A DNA stretch of 13,860 bases, taken from positions 1-13,860 of the forward strand of contig JAEEJT010000195.1 of the NCBI GenBank assembly GCA_016282055.1. Direction: 5' to 3'. This DNA comes from Bacilli bacterium (GTDB lineage: Bacteria; Bacillota_I; Bacilli_A; ML615J-28; CAG-698). The notes under the pieces are model-generated. The model ran no database searches. It was not told where the DNA came from and saw only the letters and a program-made list of their open reading frames with translations. A program made the translations under genes and the position numbers. Positions 12,276 through 13,860 of this stretch are shown here, piece by piece (positions within the stretch are counted from its first letter, which is position 1; every line of letters begins with the position of its first letter).

Positions 12276-13860
12276 CTAATTACTTTCATTTAAAAATTTA
12301 AAAATACCTATTTCATCTTCTCTTGGTAAACCTTCAAAAGCATTTAATTGCTCAAGTTTCTCAACAAGTGCTGATGAAATATGTCCTCTTGTAGCGGCAT
12401 CTTTTATTGAAGTAAAAGGAGTGTTTCCTCTATTTGTAACAAAAGATTTCGCAGAAATTTCACCAAATGAATCTATTGCAACGAAAGGAATTCTTAAAGC
12501 ATTTCCTTCAATTACAAAATTAACGGCATCACTCTTATTAACGTGAACAGGTAAAAAAGTATAGCCACGTGCCAACATCTCAAGTGCAAGTTGTAAACCA
12601 ACTAACATCTTCTCATATTTCTTTGAACTAGAAGAAACATCTTCATTAGAATCTTCGTCATTAGTTTCTTTAGCCTTACCAAACTTAGATAATTCTTTTA
12701 CTTTAGCATAAATACCATCATATCCAGATTGCATAGTTGCTACATCAAATGCATCAGTTCTCTTTGAAAAGAATCCAGAATAGAAACACAATGGTTTATA
12801 TAATTTAAACCAAGCAATACGTAGAGCCATAATAACATATGCAGTAGCATGTGCCTTAGGGAAAAGGTACTTAATCAACTTACAACTATCAATAAACCAT
12901 CCTTCGACATTATACTGACGCATAATCTTTTCATGGTCACTAGATAATCCTCTACCCTTTCTAACACTTTCCATTATTTTAAAGGCATGTTTAGGTGGAA
13001 CACCTTTTTGAATTAATCTAACCATAATGTCATCACGACATCCAATTAAATCATCAAAAGGAATCTTTCCATATCCTTCTTTCTTACCTAAGAAATAATC
13101 TCTAGCATTACCTTGCCATACATTAGTTCCATGACTTAATCCTGAAATTTTAATTAGTTCAGATATTGTCTTTGGTCTAATTTCAACAAGCATGTTCTTA
13201 GAAAGTTGTGTACCAAACTCTGGTAAACCAGATGAACCAACTTCTGAATTTATTTGATCAGGTTTAACAGAAAGAACTTCTGTACCATTAAACAATTCAA
13301 TAATCTTTTCATCACAAATTGGAATATCTTCAACTCTTGTAAATGGGAAATCACTAGGATTTGCCTCGACAAAATTCATTAAATATCTTATCATAGTAGG
13401 ATCATCATGTCCTAAAATATCAAGTTTTAATAAATTTGCTTCAAATTTATGATAATCAACGTGAGTTGTTTTCCAATCACTAGTTATATCATCAGCAGGA
13501 TATTGTACTGGAGTAATCTCATTAATATCTATGCCTTGAGGAACAACAACGATTCCACCAGGATGTTGTCCGGTTTGTCTCTTTATTCCTTCAATATATG
13601 GAGTCATCTTATCAACTTCACATTTTCTTATTAACTTATTATTCTTAGCATAATAATCAGTAATATAGTTTTCAGCTGTCTTATGAGCTATAGTTCCAAT
13701 TGTTCCACCACGGAATGTATTATTAATACCAAATATCTCACGACAATAACTATGAGCTCGAGGTTGATACTCACCACTAAAGTTCAAATCAATATCGGGA
13801 ACTTTATCTCCTTCAAATCCTAAGAATGTTTCAAAAGGAATATTATATCCATCACCAATC
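12276..13860 (-). CDS. polC: DNA polymerase III alpha subunit PolC (C-terminal part, runs off the window)
   Basis: PolC is the Gram-positive replicative DNA polymerase with built-in proofreading exonuclease. Only the last 528 codons lie here. The frame continues past a TTG at 13787 to the window edge, reading IGDGYNIPFETFLGFEGDKV and then PDIDLNFSGEYQPRAH, which holds the palm catalytic aspartates. LDILGHDDPT carries the third acidic residue. The fingers follow (GGIVVVPQG, PVQYPADD, TEVLSVKP, KAHATAYV). The ending GIFKFLNESN matches the natural C-terminus of the family, so the 3' end is intact. The exonuclease, OB and PHP regions lie outside. Four Trp codons are TGG, showing that the host does not need TGA for Trp. 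Confidence 0.95.
   Translation of the reverse strand, partial: IGDGYNIPFETFLGFEGDKVPDIDLNFSGEYQPRAHSYCREIFGINNTFRGGTIGTIAHKTAENYITDYYAKNNKLIRKCEVDKMTPYIEGIKRQTGQHPGGIVVVPQGIDINEITPVQYPADDITSDWKTTHVDYHKFEANLLKLDILGHDDPTMIRYLMNFVEANPSDFPFTRVEDIPICDEKIIELFNGTEVLSVKPDQINSEVGSSGLPEFGTQLSKNMLVEIRPKTISELIKISGLSHGTNVWQGNARDYFLGKKEGYGKIPFDDLIGCRDDIMVRLIQKGVPPKHAFKIMESVRKGRGLSSDHEKIMRQYNVEGWFIDSCKLIKYLFPKAHATAYVIMALRIAWFKLYKPLCFYSGFFSKRTDAFDVATMQSGYDGIYAKVKELSKFGKAKETNDEDSNEDVSSSSKKYEKMLVGLQLALEMLARGYTFLPVHVNKSDAVNFVIEGNALRIPFVAIDSFGEISAKSFVTNRGNTPFTSIKDAATRGHISSALVEKLEQLNAFEGLPREDEIGIFKFLNESN

Noticed and set aside
12276..13787. A complete gene starting at 13787
   Set aside because: That codon is TTG inside the conserved PDIDLNFS motif of PolC. 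The frame continues to the window edge, so the gene is partial.
1..13860. The host itself using TGA as Trp
   Set aside because: PolC, the amidase, RlmD and the island's intact genes write Trp as TGG and never contain TGA internally. rlmD ends in TGA.

Overview
All genes in this window lie on the minus strand, so the window reads biologically from right (13860) to left (1). The DNA is very AT-rich. The host markers are a Gram-positive PolC-type DNA polymerase III alpha subunit, an RlmD/RlmCD-type rRNA methyltransferase, a type II dehydroquinase, and a large lipoprotein amidase that implies a peptidoglycan wall. Together they suggest a low-GC Bacillota, probably class Bacilli near the walled relatives of the Mollicutes. 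That placement is inference. The host genes write Trp as TGG and read through without TGA, so the host code is standard. TGA is nevertheless rare as a stop here, used by one intact gene of nine.

Host backbone, right to left: the 3' part of polC (12276 to beyond 13860), aroQ (11821-12267), a palindromic terminator, a 1054-residue lipoprotein with an Amidase_2 domain and a lamin-tail-like domain (8550-11714), and rlmD (7153-8547). On the far left come a terminator and a two-gene ABC-2 type exporter (96-1924).

The region of interest is 2052-7215. A 21-bp perfect direct repeat occurs inside the 3' end of rlmD (7195-7215) and again at 2052-2072. The left copy lies in an orphan rlmD tail (2037-2078, reading HIESITLLVCKDK-stop) just upstream of a good terminator. 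This is the signature of a site-specific island inserted into the 3' end of rlmD. The island supplies a replacement C-terminus, and the original gene tail and terminator have been displaced about 5.1 kb. No integrase is visible inside.

The island carries, in transcription order: an SMC/RecF-like AAA ATPase (5229-7001); a decayed, unidentified coding remnant with interspersed TGCTGA motifs (4696-5228); a protein with a HEPN-like RDKxYAHKDD motif (3869-4624); a broken XRE-type controller (3647-3853); a truncated HpaII-like cytosine-5 methyltransferase (3318-3647); and a membrane-anchored DUF4352-like plus cyclophilin-like protein (2193-3290). The controller and methyltransferase keep their reading frames, yet every internal stop in them is TGA. 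One falls where the family has Trp and one replaces the catalytic Cys. This is either an odd pattern of decay or a trace of an ancestor that read TGA as sense. The overall picture is a small defence-type island around a dead restriction-modification module, with at least three intact accessory genes.
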